A stretch of DNA of 64,000 nt from Streptomyces sp. ISL-94 (GTDB lineage Bacteria; Actinomycetota; Actinomycetes; Streptomycetales; Streptomycetaceae), in the NCBI RefSeq assembly GCF_018614075.1, contig NZ_JAGGOZ010000113.1:1-64000 (forward strand), given 5' to 3'. The stretch's first letter is position 1. Each line of letters begins with the position of its first letter. The notes under the pieces were generated by a model that did no database searches, was not told the DNA's origin, and saw nothing but the letters and a program-made list of their open reading frames with translations. Shown piece by piece: positions 54,470 to 64,000 of the stretch. Both the position numbers and the translations under genes were made by a program.

Positions 54470-54497
54470 AATCGAAACGCTACGCAGCGTTTCGATT
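54470..54497. promoter_or_regulatory. perfect TetR-type operator between hydrolase and TetR gene
   Basis: AATCGAAACGCT (54470-54481) and AGCGTTTCGATT (54486-54497) are perfect 12-bp arms around ACGC, centred between divergent starts. The recognition size and site fit autorepression by the TetR protein from 54521 and co-repression of the hydrolase. Confidence 0.75.
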
Positions 54498-54520
54498 AAA
54501 GGTAGGGCTATCGTGATGAC

Positions 54521-55126
54521 GTGTCAACCAATCCACAGAACCGGCCACCCCGGACAGGCGGACGCCACCGCAACGAAGACGCCCACCACTCCGTCCTCGA
54601 AGCAACCACCGCCCTACTCGTCGAACACGGCTACGGCGCCCTCACCATCGAAGGCGTCGCCAAACGCGCCAACGTCGCCAAAAGCACCGTCTACCGCTGG
54701 TGGAAATCCAAACCCGCCCTCGTCATGGACGCCTACACCCACGAAACCACCACCCGCGTCCCCGAACCCGACACCGGCACCCTCCCCGGCGACCTCACCG
54801 CCTTCATCACCGACCTCTACCGCATCGGCAGCGACCCCGCCCGCGCCAAAGCCCTCACCGGCCTCATGGCCGAAGCCCAACTCGACCCCGCCTTCGCCGA
54901 ACCCTTCCGCGCCTGGGTCCACACCCGCCGCGAACTCGTCACCACCCTCCTCACCCGCGCCATCACCCGCGAAGAAATCCCCGCCACCACAGACCTCGAC
55001 CACGCCACCGACCTGATCTTCGGCCCCTTCTGGTACCGCCTCCTCATCGCCCACGCCCCCCTCGACCCCACCGACGCCCCAGCCCACGTCACCACCATCC
55101 TGGACGGCCTCACACCCCGCCCATGA
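54521..55126 (+). CDS. TetR/AcrR-family transcriptional regulator
   Basis: The 201-residue repressor has the helix-turn-helix LTIEGVAKRANVAKSTVYRWWKSK, written here in parts as LTIEGVAKRANV and AKSTVYRWWKSK (residues about 44-67), preceded by a basic arm with TGGRHRNEDA. The C-terminal ligand domain fits the TetR_C_16-like group (FGPFWYRLLIAHAPL). Start GTG 54521, 23 bases after the operator. It most likely represses itself and the divergent RBBP9-like hydrolase; the inducer is unknown. Confidence 0.93.
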   Translation: MSTNPQNRPPRTGGRHRNEDAHHSVLEATTALLVEHGYGALTIEGVAKRANVAKSTVYRWWKSKPALVMDAYTHETTTRVPEPDTGTLPGDLTAFITDLYRIGSDPARAKALTGLMAEAQLDPAFAEPFRAWVHTRRELVTTLLTRAITREEIPATTDLDHATDLIFGPFWYRLLIAHAPLDPTDAPAHVTTILDGLTPRP

Positions 55127-55130
55127 CCCC

Positions 55131-55397
55131 CTACCAGCCGAACCGCCGATCCACGACCGCCTCGAACTCCTCGAACGTCAACACCTCATCCCCATTCGCA
55201 TCCGCCGCATCGAACAACGCCGACGACGCATCCACATCCCCCACAGCCCACATCGGCAGAACATCACGAGCCGCAAGCGTCGGCCCCTTCGACCGCAAAG
55301 CCGTGATCACCTCCACCCGCGTCAACTCACCATCCGCATTCAGATCCAACGCATCGAACAACCGCCGGGCCTTCTCGCTCACCACAGTCCCCTTCAT
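55131..55397 (-). CDS. EF-hand calcium-binding protein
   Basis: The 88-residue protein has two EF-hands: DLNADGELTRVE (about residues 18-29) and DANGDEVLTFEE (about 65-76), with Asp/Asn at positions 1, 3 and 5 and Glu at 12. A short helical linker separates them. Such calerythrin/calsensin-like proteins are common in Streptomyces and may buffer Ca2+. ATG 55397. It converges on the TetR gene, with 4 bases between them. The 200 bases upstream (55398-55597) hold nothing recognisable. Confidence 0.9.
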   Translation of the reverse strand: MKGTVVSEKARRLFDALDLNADGELTRVEVITALRSKGPTLAARDVLPMWAVGDVDASSALFDAADANGDEVLTFEEFEAVVDRRFGW

Positions 55398-55597
55398 CGA
55401 AAGCCTTGACCTCAACTCGACCCTAGGCCCTACGGCCACCGCACGACGATCAAGGAACACCCCAAGCCCCCCACGAGCAGGCCGCTCCACGCCCACCACC
55501 CCAACGCGCCACCACGGCAACGAAGCAGCGCATCGAGGCCGTACAGCCGATACCCGGCACGACTTCGACAGGCCGGCGCCCTGGGCAGGCGCCGCCC

Positions 55598-56341
55598 TCA
55601 GTACTTCGGCCCGACGTGCGCGTCCATGAGCGAGACGGACGCCTTGCGGGCGACGGACACGTTGTACGGGTCGCTGCCGCGTGCTGTGATCGTCCACTGG
55701 ACGCCGACGGCTGTGAGGGTGTCGGTGCAGAGCTTCCGGATGTCGTCCGACTTGTTGGTGAAGAAGTACCGGGGGTACTCGTACCGCTTGCCGTTCCGGA
55801 CGGTCCAGTTGGTGATCCGGCACCCGTCGGAGTGGATGAGCCCCCGGATGAACTCCCAGGGGTGGGCGTTGACGATCTCCTGCTGCCAGCCTTCGAGAGC
55901 GATCCGCCGGTCGTGCTTCTTGCCAGGGCCGTGCTGAGGAAAGAGGCAGGTCCAGTGCCGTCCGTAACTGGTGACGGCGACGCAACCTTGGCGTTGCAGG
56001 ACATAGACCTTGTCGGACGGGCGGACCGCCAAGATCGCTGCACGGCACTGCTCGATGAGTCCCGGCCAGTCGTCCGCGCAGGCGATGCGTAGGTACTGGC
56101 CCCCTCGCGGGTGAGGGCTGATGCAGCCGTCGCCGAGATAGAGACCGAGGAGGTAGGCGTAGGAGGCGGGGTCGCCCGGACCCGAACACGGGGCGAGTTC
56201 CATGCGGGGGAGCGGTGCGATGCGTACCTTCCAGGCACGGATGGCTGCCCGGGATATTCCTGTCTCCTTGCTGACCGAGTTGATGCTGCGGCCATTGCTC
56301 AGAAGTTCCAGGGTGCGCTTGCGCGTGTCCATGTCGTACAT
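55598..56341 (-). CDS. LAGLIDADG-type protein with N-terminal helix-turn-helix
   Basis: The protein (about 247 aa) starts with a small helix-turn-helix (SINSVSKETGISRAAIRAWK) and then shows two LAGLIDADG-like dodecapeptides, YLLGLYLGDGCIS and EFIRGLIHSDGCRI, spaced as in single-chain homing endonucleases. Both keep the acidic residue (Asp in GDG and SDG). No intein or intron is visible around it, so it is free-standing. ATG 56341 or 56332 is the start; the frame upstream runs through the tRNA. It may be a domesticated regulator. It lies 110 bases downstream of a tRNA gene on the same strand. Confidence 0.85.
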   Translation of the reverse strand: MYDMDTRKRTLELLSNGRSINSVSKETGISRAAIRAWKVRIAPLPRMELAPCSGPGDPASYAYLLGLYLGDGCISPHPRGGQYLRIACADDWPGLIEQCRAAILAVRPSDKVYVLQRQGCVAVTSYGRHWTCLFPQHGPGKKHDRRIALEGWQQEIVNAHPWEFIRGLIHSDGCRITNWTVRNGKRYEYPRYFFTNKSDDIRKLCTDTLTAVGVQWTITARGSDPYNVSVARKASVSLMDAHVGPKY

Positions 56342-56451
56342 GCGGTCGAAGCTGCCGCGCCAAATCCGGAAAGGTGGCGCATTTCGCTGCGCTTCGCCGA
56401 AAAGAGTGATGGCCACGCGAGGAACGCGTGACCATGGATTCCAAGCAAAGT

Positions 56452-56526
56452 GCCCCAGGTGGGATTCGAACCCACACTGTCCGCTGTTTGAGAGCGGCCT
56501 CTCTAACCAGTTGGAGTACTGGGGCC
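56452..56526 (-). tRNA. tRNA with anticodon CAA (Leu), short variable loop
   Basis: 75 bases: acceptor GCCCCAG/CTGGGGC (7 bp), anticodon stem CCGCT/AGCGG with loop CTCAAAC (anticodon CAA, T33, A37), T arm GTGGG-TTCGAAT-CCCAC and discriminator A. The D stem has three canonical pairs. The variable region is only five bases, whereas leucine tRNAs normally carry a long variable arm. The CCA end is not encoded. Confidence 0.92.
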
Positions 56527-56600
56527 TAAGAAACAAAGGCTCGGGGGAGCCCTGTGCGAGACCACCTTACCGCAGCTAGGTAGGCTCAGGGGAGCTTGTT

Positions 56601-57284
56601 ATGCCCCGCAAAGAGGAGCCACCCGTGACCGCCGAGCACGAGTCGACGCCCATGCCCGACGCCGACCAGTCGCACGTTCCGCCGCTGACGACCCGTGTCG
56701 TCATCGCCGAGGACGAGGCGCTCATCCGTCTCGACCTGAAAGAGATGCTCGAGGAGGAGGGGTACGCCGTCGTCGGTGAGGCCGGGGACGGGCAGACGGC
56801 CGTCGAGCTGGCGCGTGAGCACCGGCCCGACCTCGTCATCCTCGACGTGAAGATGCCCGTTCTGGACGGGATCTCCGCGGCCGAGAAGATCGCGGAGGAG
56901 TCCATCGCGCCCGTGCTGATGCTCACCGCGTTCTCGCAGCGCGACCTGGTCGAGCGGGCGCGTGACGCCGGGGCCATGGCGTACCTCGTGAAGCCGTTCA
57001 GCAAGAGCGACGTCGTGCCCGCCATCGAGATGGCGGTCTCTCGTTTCGCGGAGCTGAAGGCGCTGGAGAAGGAGGTCGCCGACCTCTCGATGCGGCTGGA
57101 GACCCGCAAGCTGGTGGACCGGGCCAAGAGCATTCTGCAGACCCAGTACGGGCTCAGTGAGCCGGCCGCGTTCCGTTGGATCCAGAAGACCTCCATGGAC
57201 CGCCGTATGTCCATGCAGCAGGTTGCCGAGGCGGTCATCGAGGACGCCGAGGAGAAGAAGCAGCAGCAGGACGCCGCCAAGTAG
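56601..57284 (+). CDS. pdtaR: ANTAR-domain response regulator, PdtaR type
   Basis: The 227-residue regulator has a receiver domain (residues about 32-150: RVVIAEDEALIRLDLKEM, phosphoacceptor in LVILDVKMPVLDG, AYLVKPFSKSD) and a C-terminal ANTAR RNA-binding domain (LVDRAKSILQTQYGLSEPAA, WIQKTSMDRRMSMQQVAEAV). Phosphorylated ANTAR proteins bind paired hexanucleotide-loop hairpins to prevent termination. The PdtaS-like kinase is not adjacent. ATG 56601 has CAGGGGAG 6 bases upstream. The first 30 residues are a charged extension. Confidence 0.95.
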   Translation: MPRKEEPPVTAEHESTPMPDADQSHVPPLTTRVVIAEDEALIRLDLKEMLEEEGYAVVGEAGDGQTAVELAREHRPDLVILDVKMPVLDGISAAEKIAEESIAPVLMLTAFSQRDLVERARDAGAMAYLVKPFSKSDVVPAIEMAVSRFAELKALEKEVADLSMRLETRKLVDRAKSILQTQYGLSEPAAFRWIQKTSMDRRMSMQQVAEAVIEDAEEKKQQQDAAK

Positions 57285-57300
57285 GCGCCCAGGACATGCG

Positions 57301-57336
57301 TGAGGCCCGTCTCCCCCCGAGGGGAGACGGGCCTCA
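57301..57336. terminator. strong bidirectional terminator between pdtaR and livF
   Basis: TGAGGCCCGTCTCCCC and GGGGAGACGGGCCTCA are perfect 16-bp arms around CCGA. The genes on either side converge, and the hairpin is the strongest in the window. Confidence 0.92.
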
Positions 57337-57354
57337 CGGCATGCGGGGCGGGGG

Positions 57355-59092
<1,738 letters not shown>

Positions 59093-59096
<4 letters not shown>

Positions 59097-60832
59097 GCCC
59101 CCGCCTTGGCGGTGGCCAGGTCCGTGGGGGCCTGGTCAGCGGTGTCGTCGTGGTACTCGAGCTGCGCCCGCTTGTTGGCGATGAGGCCTTCGGGGCGGAA
59201 GCGCATGAGCAGGATGAGGGCGATGCCGAAGGCGAGGAGCTGGTAGTCCTGGAGGAAGGCCAGCTTCGCCGGGATCAGGAAGAGGAGTGCGGCGCCGAGG
59301 ATGGGGCCGCGGATGGTGCCCATGCCGCCGAGGATGACGGCGGCGAGGAGGAACGCGGAGTTCGGCGGGACGGGGCCGGCGAAGACGTAGTTCTCGGGGA
59401 CGACCGTGCTGTTGACGTGTGCCTGGACGGTGCCGGCGAGGCCGGCGAGGGTGGCGCCGAGGGCGAAGGCGATGAGCTTGACCTTGAAGCCGTTGATGCC
59501 CATGGCTTCGGCGGCGGTTTCGTCTTCGCGGATGGCGACCCAGGCGCGGCCGATGCGGCTGTTGCCGGCTCGGGCGAAGATCAGGACCACCAGGGCCATG
59601 ACGAGCAGCATCAGGAAGTAGTAGTTGGCGTAGGCGCCGAGGACGATGCCGCCGACGGTGTGGGACTCCCCGAAGTTCCACCCGAAGAGGTCGAGGTGGG
59701 GGATGTTGGGGATGCCGTTGGGGCCGTTGGTGATGTCCGGGCCGGAGTCGCCGTCGAGGTTGCCCATGGCGATGCGGAAGATTTCTCCGAAGCCGAGGGT
59801 GACGATGGCGAGGTAGTCGCCGCGCAGGCGGAGGGTGGGTGCGCCGATGACCACGCCGAAGATGAGCGAGGCGAGGGCGCCGACGATGACCGCTGCCCAG
59901 AAGGGGAGGTGGACGCCGAAGGCGGAGGCGGTGCTTCCGGAGACCAGGGCGGCGGCGTAGGCGCCGACGCCGAGGAAGGCGACGTAGCCGAGGTCGAGGA
60001 GGCCGGCGAGGCCGACGACGACGTTGAGGCCGAGGGCGACGGTCGCGAAGATCAGGATGTTGACCGCGATGAGCGTGTAGGTGTCGCCGCTCTGCTGGAT
60101 GAAGGGGAAGGCGATCGCGGCGGCAGCGGTTCCGATGAGGGTGACCTGGCGGTTGTTCGCGGTGATGGTGCTGAACCGGTCGAGGAGGCCGGACTTGAGC
60201 AGGGCGAAGGCCGCAAAGCCGATGATGATCAGGTAGGTGACGAAGAGCTGCGGTTCCTTGTCATCGGTGTCGATGCCGAAGGTGATGACGTAGAGGCCGA
60301 GGGCGAAGACGCCGGTGATGATGAGGATTTCGGCCCAGGAGGGCAGCTTCTTGGCCGGGGCGGCCTTGTGGCTGTCGTCGGGGAGCTTGTGCGCGGCGAG
60401 GGCCGGGATGAGCGAGCCGACGAGGGCGACGTAGGCGCCGGGCTCCAGGTGGACGACTCCGCCGAGGACCCAGGCGATCGCGATGACCGTGAACCAGGTG
60501 CCGGCGAGGGTGCCGAGGGAGAGGATCCACAGGGGCTTGCGGGCGCCGGTGGGGGTGAGCCAGCGCAGGCCCTTGACGCCGAGCGCGGAGAGCGCGTGGG
60601 CGGCGGTGAGGAGGGCAGCGACCAGGCTGAGGAACTGGATGGGCGCCGGGCTGCCGTAGTAGGTGAGGTCGCCGGGGAATTCGGCGGTCCACGTCCAGGC
60701 GAGGAAGGCGCTGACGACGGTGAGGAGGCTGCCGCCGATGACCGCGTAGAGGAGTGCGGTGGGGGCGGCGGTGTCCTGCTTGGCGGGGGCGGTCTGCGGG
60801 GTGGTGGTGTTGGTGGTGGTCATGGTTCTCAC
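59093..60832 (-). CDS. livM: branched-chain amino acid ABC transporter permease LivM
   Basis: LivM (579 aa) is unusually long. The C-terminal half (about 270-560) is the usual permease: GLNVVVGLAGLLDLGYVAFL, GAPTLRLRGDYLAIVTLGFG, the EAA-like loop RIGRAWVAIREDETAAEAMG and PNSAFLLAAVILGGMGTIRG. The first 260 residues add about five membrane helices not needed in E. coli-type LivM, a feature known from actinobacteria. GTG 60832 overlaps the livH stop. Forms a channel with LivH. Confidence 0.96.
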
Positions 60833-61761
60833 GCCCGATCCGCGACGCGCTCGCCGAGCAGGCCTTGTGGCCGCACGAGGAGGACGACGATGAGGAGTAC
60901 GAACGCCCAGACGTTGGACCAGGCTCCACCGCCGAGCTGCTGCATGCCGGGGATTTCTTCGATGTAGGCGATCGAGAGGGCCTCGGCGAGGCCGAGGACG
61001 ACGCCGCCGACCATGGCGCCGTAGATGTTGCCGATGCCGCCGAGGACGGCCGCGGTGAAGGCCTTGAGGCCGAGGATGAAGCCCATCTCGAAGTTGATCT
61101 GGCCCTTGTCGAGGCCGTAGGCGACGGCGGCGACGGCGGCGAACGCGGCACCGATGGCGAAGGCCATGACGATGATGCGGTCGGTGTTGATGCCCATCAG
61201 CTTCGCGGTGTCGGGGTCCTGCGCGGTGGCCTGCATGGCGCGGCCGCTGCGGCTCTTGGAGACGAAGACGCCGAGGGCGAGCATGCACAGCGGGGCGAGG
61301 ATGAGGACGAAGGCGTCCGCGCGCTGGATCGCGAGGCTGTCGGTGATCTTGAAGGCTGCTCCCTTGAACTCGGGGAAGCTGACTGCCTTCTTGGCGTCCG
61401 GGTAGAACTGCCAGACGAGCTGCTGGAGCGCGATCGAGAGGCCGATTGCGGTGATGAGCGGGGCGAGCCGGGGGGCGCTGCGCAGGGGGCGGTAGGCGAA
61501 GCGTTCGGCTGCGGTGGCGACGAGGACGGAGGCGAGTGCGCCTCCGACGATCATGACGGGTATCGCGATCAGCAGGGAGGTGCCGGTCGGGAGGATGGCG
61601 TAGGCGGTGAGCGCGCCGAAGCCGCCGATCATGAAGATCTCGCCGTGGGCGAAGTTGATGAGCTGGACGATGCCGTAGACCATGGTGTACCCGATGGCGA
61701 TGAGGCCGTAAAGGGCACCGAGGGCAAGGCCGTTGGCCAGCTGTTGCGGCAGTTCGTGCAC
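60829..61761 (-). CDS. livH: branched-chain amino acid ABC transporter permease LivH
   Basis: LivH (310 aa) is a standard permease: LANGLALGALYGLIAIGYTM, VYGIVQLINFAHGEIFMIGG, RSGRAMQATAQDPDTAKLMG (loop contacting the ATPases) and AAVLGGIGNIYGAMVGGVVL. GTG 61761. It begins the permease/ATPase part of the operon, separated from the binding-protein gene by 143 bases holding a perfect hairpin; translation then couples through overlapping stops and starts to livF. Confidence 0.97.
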   Translation of the reverse strand: MHELPQQLANGLALGALYGLIAIGYTMVYGIVQLINFAHGEIFMIGGFGALTAYAILPTGTSLLIAIPVMIVGGALASVLVATAAERFAYRPLRSAPRLAPLITAIGLSIALQQLVWQFYPDAKKAVSFPEFKGAAFKITDSLAIQRADAFVLILAPLCMLALGVFVSKSRSGRAMQATAQDPDTAKLMGINTDRIIVMAFAIGAAFAAVAAVAYGLDKGQINFEMGFILGLKAFTAAVLGGIGNIYGAMVGGVVLGLAEALSIAYIEEIPGMQQLGGGAWSNVWAFVLLIVVLLVRPQGLLGERVADRA

Positions 61762-61795
61762 CGCAGGGCCTCCGATGAGCGTGTCGGATAAGACT

Positions 61796-61828
61796 CCGCG
61801 CGAGGGCGCTGTTTGCGCCCTCGCGCGG
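61796..61828 (-). terminator. hairpin between livJ-type gene and livH
   Basis: CCGCGCGAGGGCGC and GCGCCCTCGCGCGG form a perfect 14-bp stem with a TGTTT loop. Within an operon this would end or protect most binding-protein transcripts, so the periplasmic-type protein is made in excess over the membrane parts. Short CGGGACTA repeats follow the gene end at about 61884-61907. Confidence 0.8.
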
Positions 61829-61904
61829 CTGGTTCTTTTGTTGCGGGTCAGGCCGTTCGGTCGGACGGACCGGCCTGGTGGTGCGGGACTACGGGACTAC
61901 GGGA

Positions 61905-63137
61905 TTACTGGTTGAACGTGTCGCTCTTGACGTCGATCCACTTGCCGCCCTCGACCTTGTAGACCGTGAGCTGCTTGTTGGTGGTGTCGCCGTACTGGTC
62001 GAAGGCGACCTTGCCGGTCACGCCTTCGAAGGAGACCTTGCCGAGGGCCTCGACGACAGCGGCGCGGCCGTTGTCGGGGAGCTTGCCGCCGTTGGCGGCG
62101 GCGACGGCCTTGACGGCCTGGATGACGGCCCAGCCGGCGTCGTAGGAGTAGCCACCGTAGGCGGCGTACGGGTCCTTGTAGCCGGCGGCCTTGTAGTCCT
62201 CGATGAACTGCTTGGCCGTCGGGAGCTTCTCGACCGGGTAGCCGATGGAGGTGGAGAGGTCGCCCTCGTTGGCCTCACCGGAGGCGCTGATGAACGCCGG
62301 GTCCTGGATGCCGTCGCCGCCCATGAGCGGGATGTTGGCGCCGGTCTTCTTGATCTGGTCGGCGAGGAGGCCGCCCTCGGGGTACTGGCCGCCGAAGTAG
62401 ACGGAGTCGGCGCCGGAGCTCTTGACCTTGTCGGCGGTGGAGGAGAAGTCGGTCTCCTTCACGGTGACGTGGTCGGTGCCGACGACCTCGCCGCCGAGCT
62501 TCTTGAACTCCTCGGAGAAGATCGCGGCCAGGCCGGCGCCGTAGGTCTGCTTGTCGTCGACGACGAAGACCTTCTTCTTGCCGGCGTCCTTGAAGAGGTA
62601 CTGGGCGGCGAACTTGCCCTGGACCACGTCGGTGGCGGCGGTGCGGAAGTAGCTGTCGAAGGGGCGCTTGAACTCGCCCTTGCCCCAGTTGTCGCCCTGG
62701 CTGAGCGAGGGGTTGGTGTTGGCGGGCGAGACCTGGGCCAGCTTGGCGGAGGCGAAGACGCCCTGCATCTGCTGGGCGACGCCGGAGTTCAGCGGGCCGA
62801 CGACGCCGATGACGTCTTTGTTGCCGACGAGCTTGGTGGCGTTGGCCTGGCCGGAGGCGGGGACCGCCTGGTCGTCGAGGGCCTCGACCTTGAACTCTAT
62901 GCCGGGGACTTCGTTGTTCTTGTTGGCCGTCTTGGCCGCGAGGTCCACGGAGTTCTTGATGCCCTGGCCGAGCGCGGAGAGCGAGCCGGTGAGGGGGGCG
63001 TCCACGCCGATGACCACGACGGTCTTCTTGCCGCCGCCGTTGTCCTTGGATTCTCCGTCGCGCGATCCGCAAGCGGTGAGGGTCAGTGCTCCCGTGGTGA
63101 TCACGGTGGTGAGGACGAGCAAAGAACGGTGTCGCAC
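61905..63137 (-). CDS. livJ: branched-chain amino acid ABC transporter substrate-binding lipoprotein
   Basis: The 410-residue protein has a lipoprotein signal (LLVLTTVITTGALTLTACGS, lipobox LTAC) and the type I periplasmic-binding fold of Peripla_BP_6: VVIGVDAPLTGSLSALGQGI, then VGPLNSGVAQQM, and SPANTNPSLSQGDNWGKGE. It captures branched-chain amino acids at the cell surface. GTG 63137 follows AAGGAAG by 5 bases. Upstream 540 bases contain the operon promoter. It could be called LivK as well; subtype cannot be told. Confidence 0.96.
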   Translation of the reverse strand: MRHRSLLVLTTVITTGALTLTACGSRDGESKDNGGGKKTVVVIGVDAPLTGSLSALGQGIKNSVDLAAKTANKNNEVPGIEFKVEALDDQAVPASGQANATKLVGNKDVIGVVGPLNSGVAQQMQGVFASAKLAQVSPANTNPSLSQGDNWGKGEFKRPFDSYFRTAATDVVQGKFAAQYLFKDAGKKKVFVVDDKQTYGAGLAAIFSEEFKKLGGEVVGTDHVTVKETDFSSTADKVKSSGADSVYFGGQYPEGGLLADQIKKTGANIPLMGGDGIQDPAFISASGEANEGDLSTSIGYPVEKLPTAKQFIEDYKAAGYKDPYAAYGGYSYDAGWAVIQAVKAVAAANGGKLPDNGRAAVVEALGKVSFEGVTGKVAFDQYGDTTNKQLTVYKVEGGKWIDVKSDTFNQ

Positions 63138-63353
63138 GATTCTTCCTTTCCCTGGCGCGGCGCTCTCTGTCGAGGTGCCGGTAGGTCGCCGGGCCGCACT
63201 GGGAGGTCCACGGCCGTGCTGAGTCGCGCACATCGGCGCGGTGACTGGCCGTGACTCTAGGCCCGAGGTGGCGAACACGGGGAGCGGGGAAAGGATGATG
63301 TGACGCTCTTGTTATGCCAAAGGCAAGAATGTGTGGCGGGAGTGTGGACAGAA

Positions 63354-63383
63354 CGGACATTTCGTGACGACGGGGAATGTCCG
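63354..63383. promoter_or_regulatory. inverted repeat in the liv promoter region
   Basis: CGGACATT (63354-63361) and AATGTCCG (63376-63383) flank a 14-base centre about 220 bases upstream of the binding-protein gene. The 542-base gap 63138-63679 is otherwise without a gene that I can support; several short frames in it have no codon signature. Confidence 0.4.
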
Positions 63384-63679
63384 CATGGTGAGAAACACCT
63401 GCTCCCCTAAGGGGCTTGAGGCCTCCATGCACCTGTCTTTGATCAAATTCGGCCGAAAGTGGCAGTGCGTGGCCGAAAGATTCCACGGGGTGGCCATTCC
63501 CAGGGGAATAGGGGCATTCGATCCGGCCTTTCCATTACGCTGGGTGATGGAAGAGGGCGCTTTACCTCACCGGGATGGATCTTGCTTCCCTGGTCAAAAG
63601 GGCCTGCCACCTGCGGTTGGGTCGTACGGGGTACGTGCCCGGAAGCCGGACAGCGCACCCGGGAATCCGGTGACCGGGG

Positions 63680-64000
63680 TCACTTCGGGGGCCGCCAGTT
63701 CTCGGAGCTCCAAGTCGCCCCGTTCTGCTCCGCGCAGCGCTGGGCCACGAACCGGTCGATGAGCTCAAGTGCCTTGTCGCGTCCGGAAGTTCGCTCCTCG
63801 GCGCGGCCGGCGGCGACCGCGTCCTCGTGGATCGCGTACTGCTCGTTGGAAAGCCCCTTCTGCTCCCAGTCCAGCCCGGACCATTTGGTGCCCATGAGGG
63901 TCTCCTTGGCCCAGTAGGACACCAGGCTGGTGCAGATCTGGGCGGGGGAGGAGGGGCTGGGGGCGGGGCTCTCGGTAGAGGCCGTTTGCCGTGGGGCGGA
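63680..64000 (-). CDS. hypothetical protein, 5' end beyond the window
   Basis: The frame stays open to the right edge in phase (107 codons). The visible part reads from a Ser/Pro/Ala-rich segment through QICTSLVSYWAKETLMGTKW to DRFVAQRCAEQNGATWSSEN and stop. Two cysteines are spaced as if for a disulfide, and the Pro/Ser-rich part before them suggests a linker after a membrane anchor or signal. ATG 63895 has AAGGAG upstream and could be a start, but the conserved-looking cysteine lies before it, so a longer gene is preferred. No family is recognised. Confidence 0.7.
   Translation of the reverse strand, partial: SAPRQTASTESPAPSPSSPAQICTSLVSYWAKETLMGTKWSGLDWEQKGLSNEQYAIHEDAVAAGRAEERTSGRDKALELIDRFVAQRCAEQNGATWSSENWRPPK

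Noticed and set aside
63459..63917. protein-coding gene on the plus strand in the region upstream of the liv operon
   Set aside because: Short frames lack GC-rich third positions, ribosome sites and homology.

Overview
The window is high-GC DNA of a Streptomyces-type actinomycete. Third codon positions are G or C almost throughout, GTG starts are common, genes are coupled by ATGA/GTGA overlaps, and the gene content is typical of the genus: gltBD, a cold-shock gene, a trypsin of the S. griseus SGT type, an ANTAR regulator of the PdtaR type, a liv transporter, a DUF1906 protein and a RsbW-like ATPase.

Layout. 0-14 kb is ordinary chromosome: ADP-ribosylglycohydrolase, VIT/CCC1 metal transporter, gltB-gltD with GlnR-like boxes upstream, a GntR gene coupled to a UTRA-only gene, a RsbW-like ATPase, a hypothetical pair behind a strong palindrome, a DUF1906 protein and a PPOX-fold protein. 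14-37 kb is dominated by a steroid (HIP, rings C/D) catabolic locus in partial decay. Intact genes resemble ipdA, ipdB, ipdC, ipdF, echA20, fadA6, fadE31, fadE32/33, two SDRs and a KstR2-type TetR regulator. Two divergent promoters carry near-identical KstR2-like palindromes. Between and beside these lie fragments resembling fadD3, fadE30, hsaB, hsaE, kshB and kstD, a LLM oxidoreductase with an internal deletion, and frameshifted IclR and Gfo/Idh/MocA genes. A cold-shock gene with a leader peptide-attenuator arrangement, a DEAD-box helicase and a secreted tyrosine phosphatase sit inside this span.

37-46 kb holds secreted enzymes (acid phosphatase, trypsin), a truncated response regulator, chorismate mutase and aminopeptidase N. 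They are separated by Streptomyces-type dispersed repeats and G/C-rich tandem repeats. A complete ISL3-family element (31-bp inverted repeats, 8-bp target duplication) lies next to a phosphosulfolactate-phosphatase-like remnant that ends in a polyglutamine run; its transposase has lost part of the catalytic domain. 46-55 kb holds a desA/desB-like pair without desC/desD, a Tat-exported 5'-nucleotidase, a SIMPL protein, pyruvate kinase, an RBBP9-like hydrolase divergent from a TetR gene over a perfect operator, and an EF-hand protein. 55-64 kb holds a LAGLIDADG protein beside a short-variable-loop tRNA with anticodon CAA, pdtaR, and the livJ-H-M-G-F branched-chain amino acid transporter with a hairpin after the binding-protein gene.

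How genes work together. gltBD makes glutamate from glutamine and 2-oxoglutarate. The ipd/ech/fad genes would convert HIP-CoA to central metabolites, but the ligase (fadD3) and first dehydrogenase (fadE30) are broken here, so the pathway needs copies elsewhere or is dead. All functions are inferred from translated sequence, without database searches.
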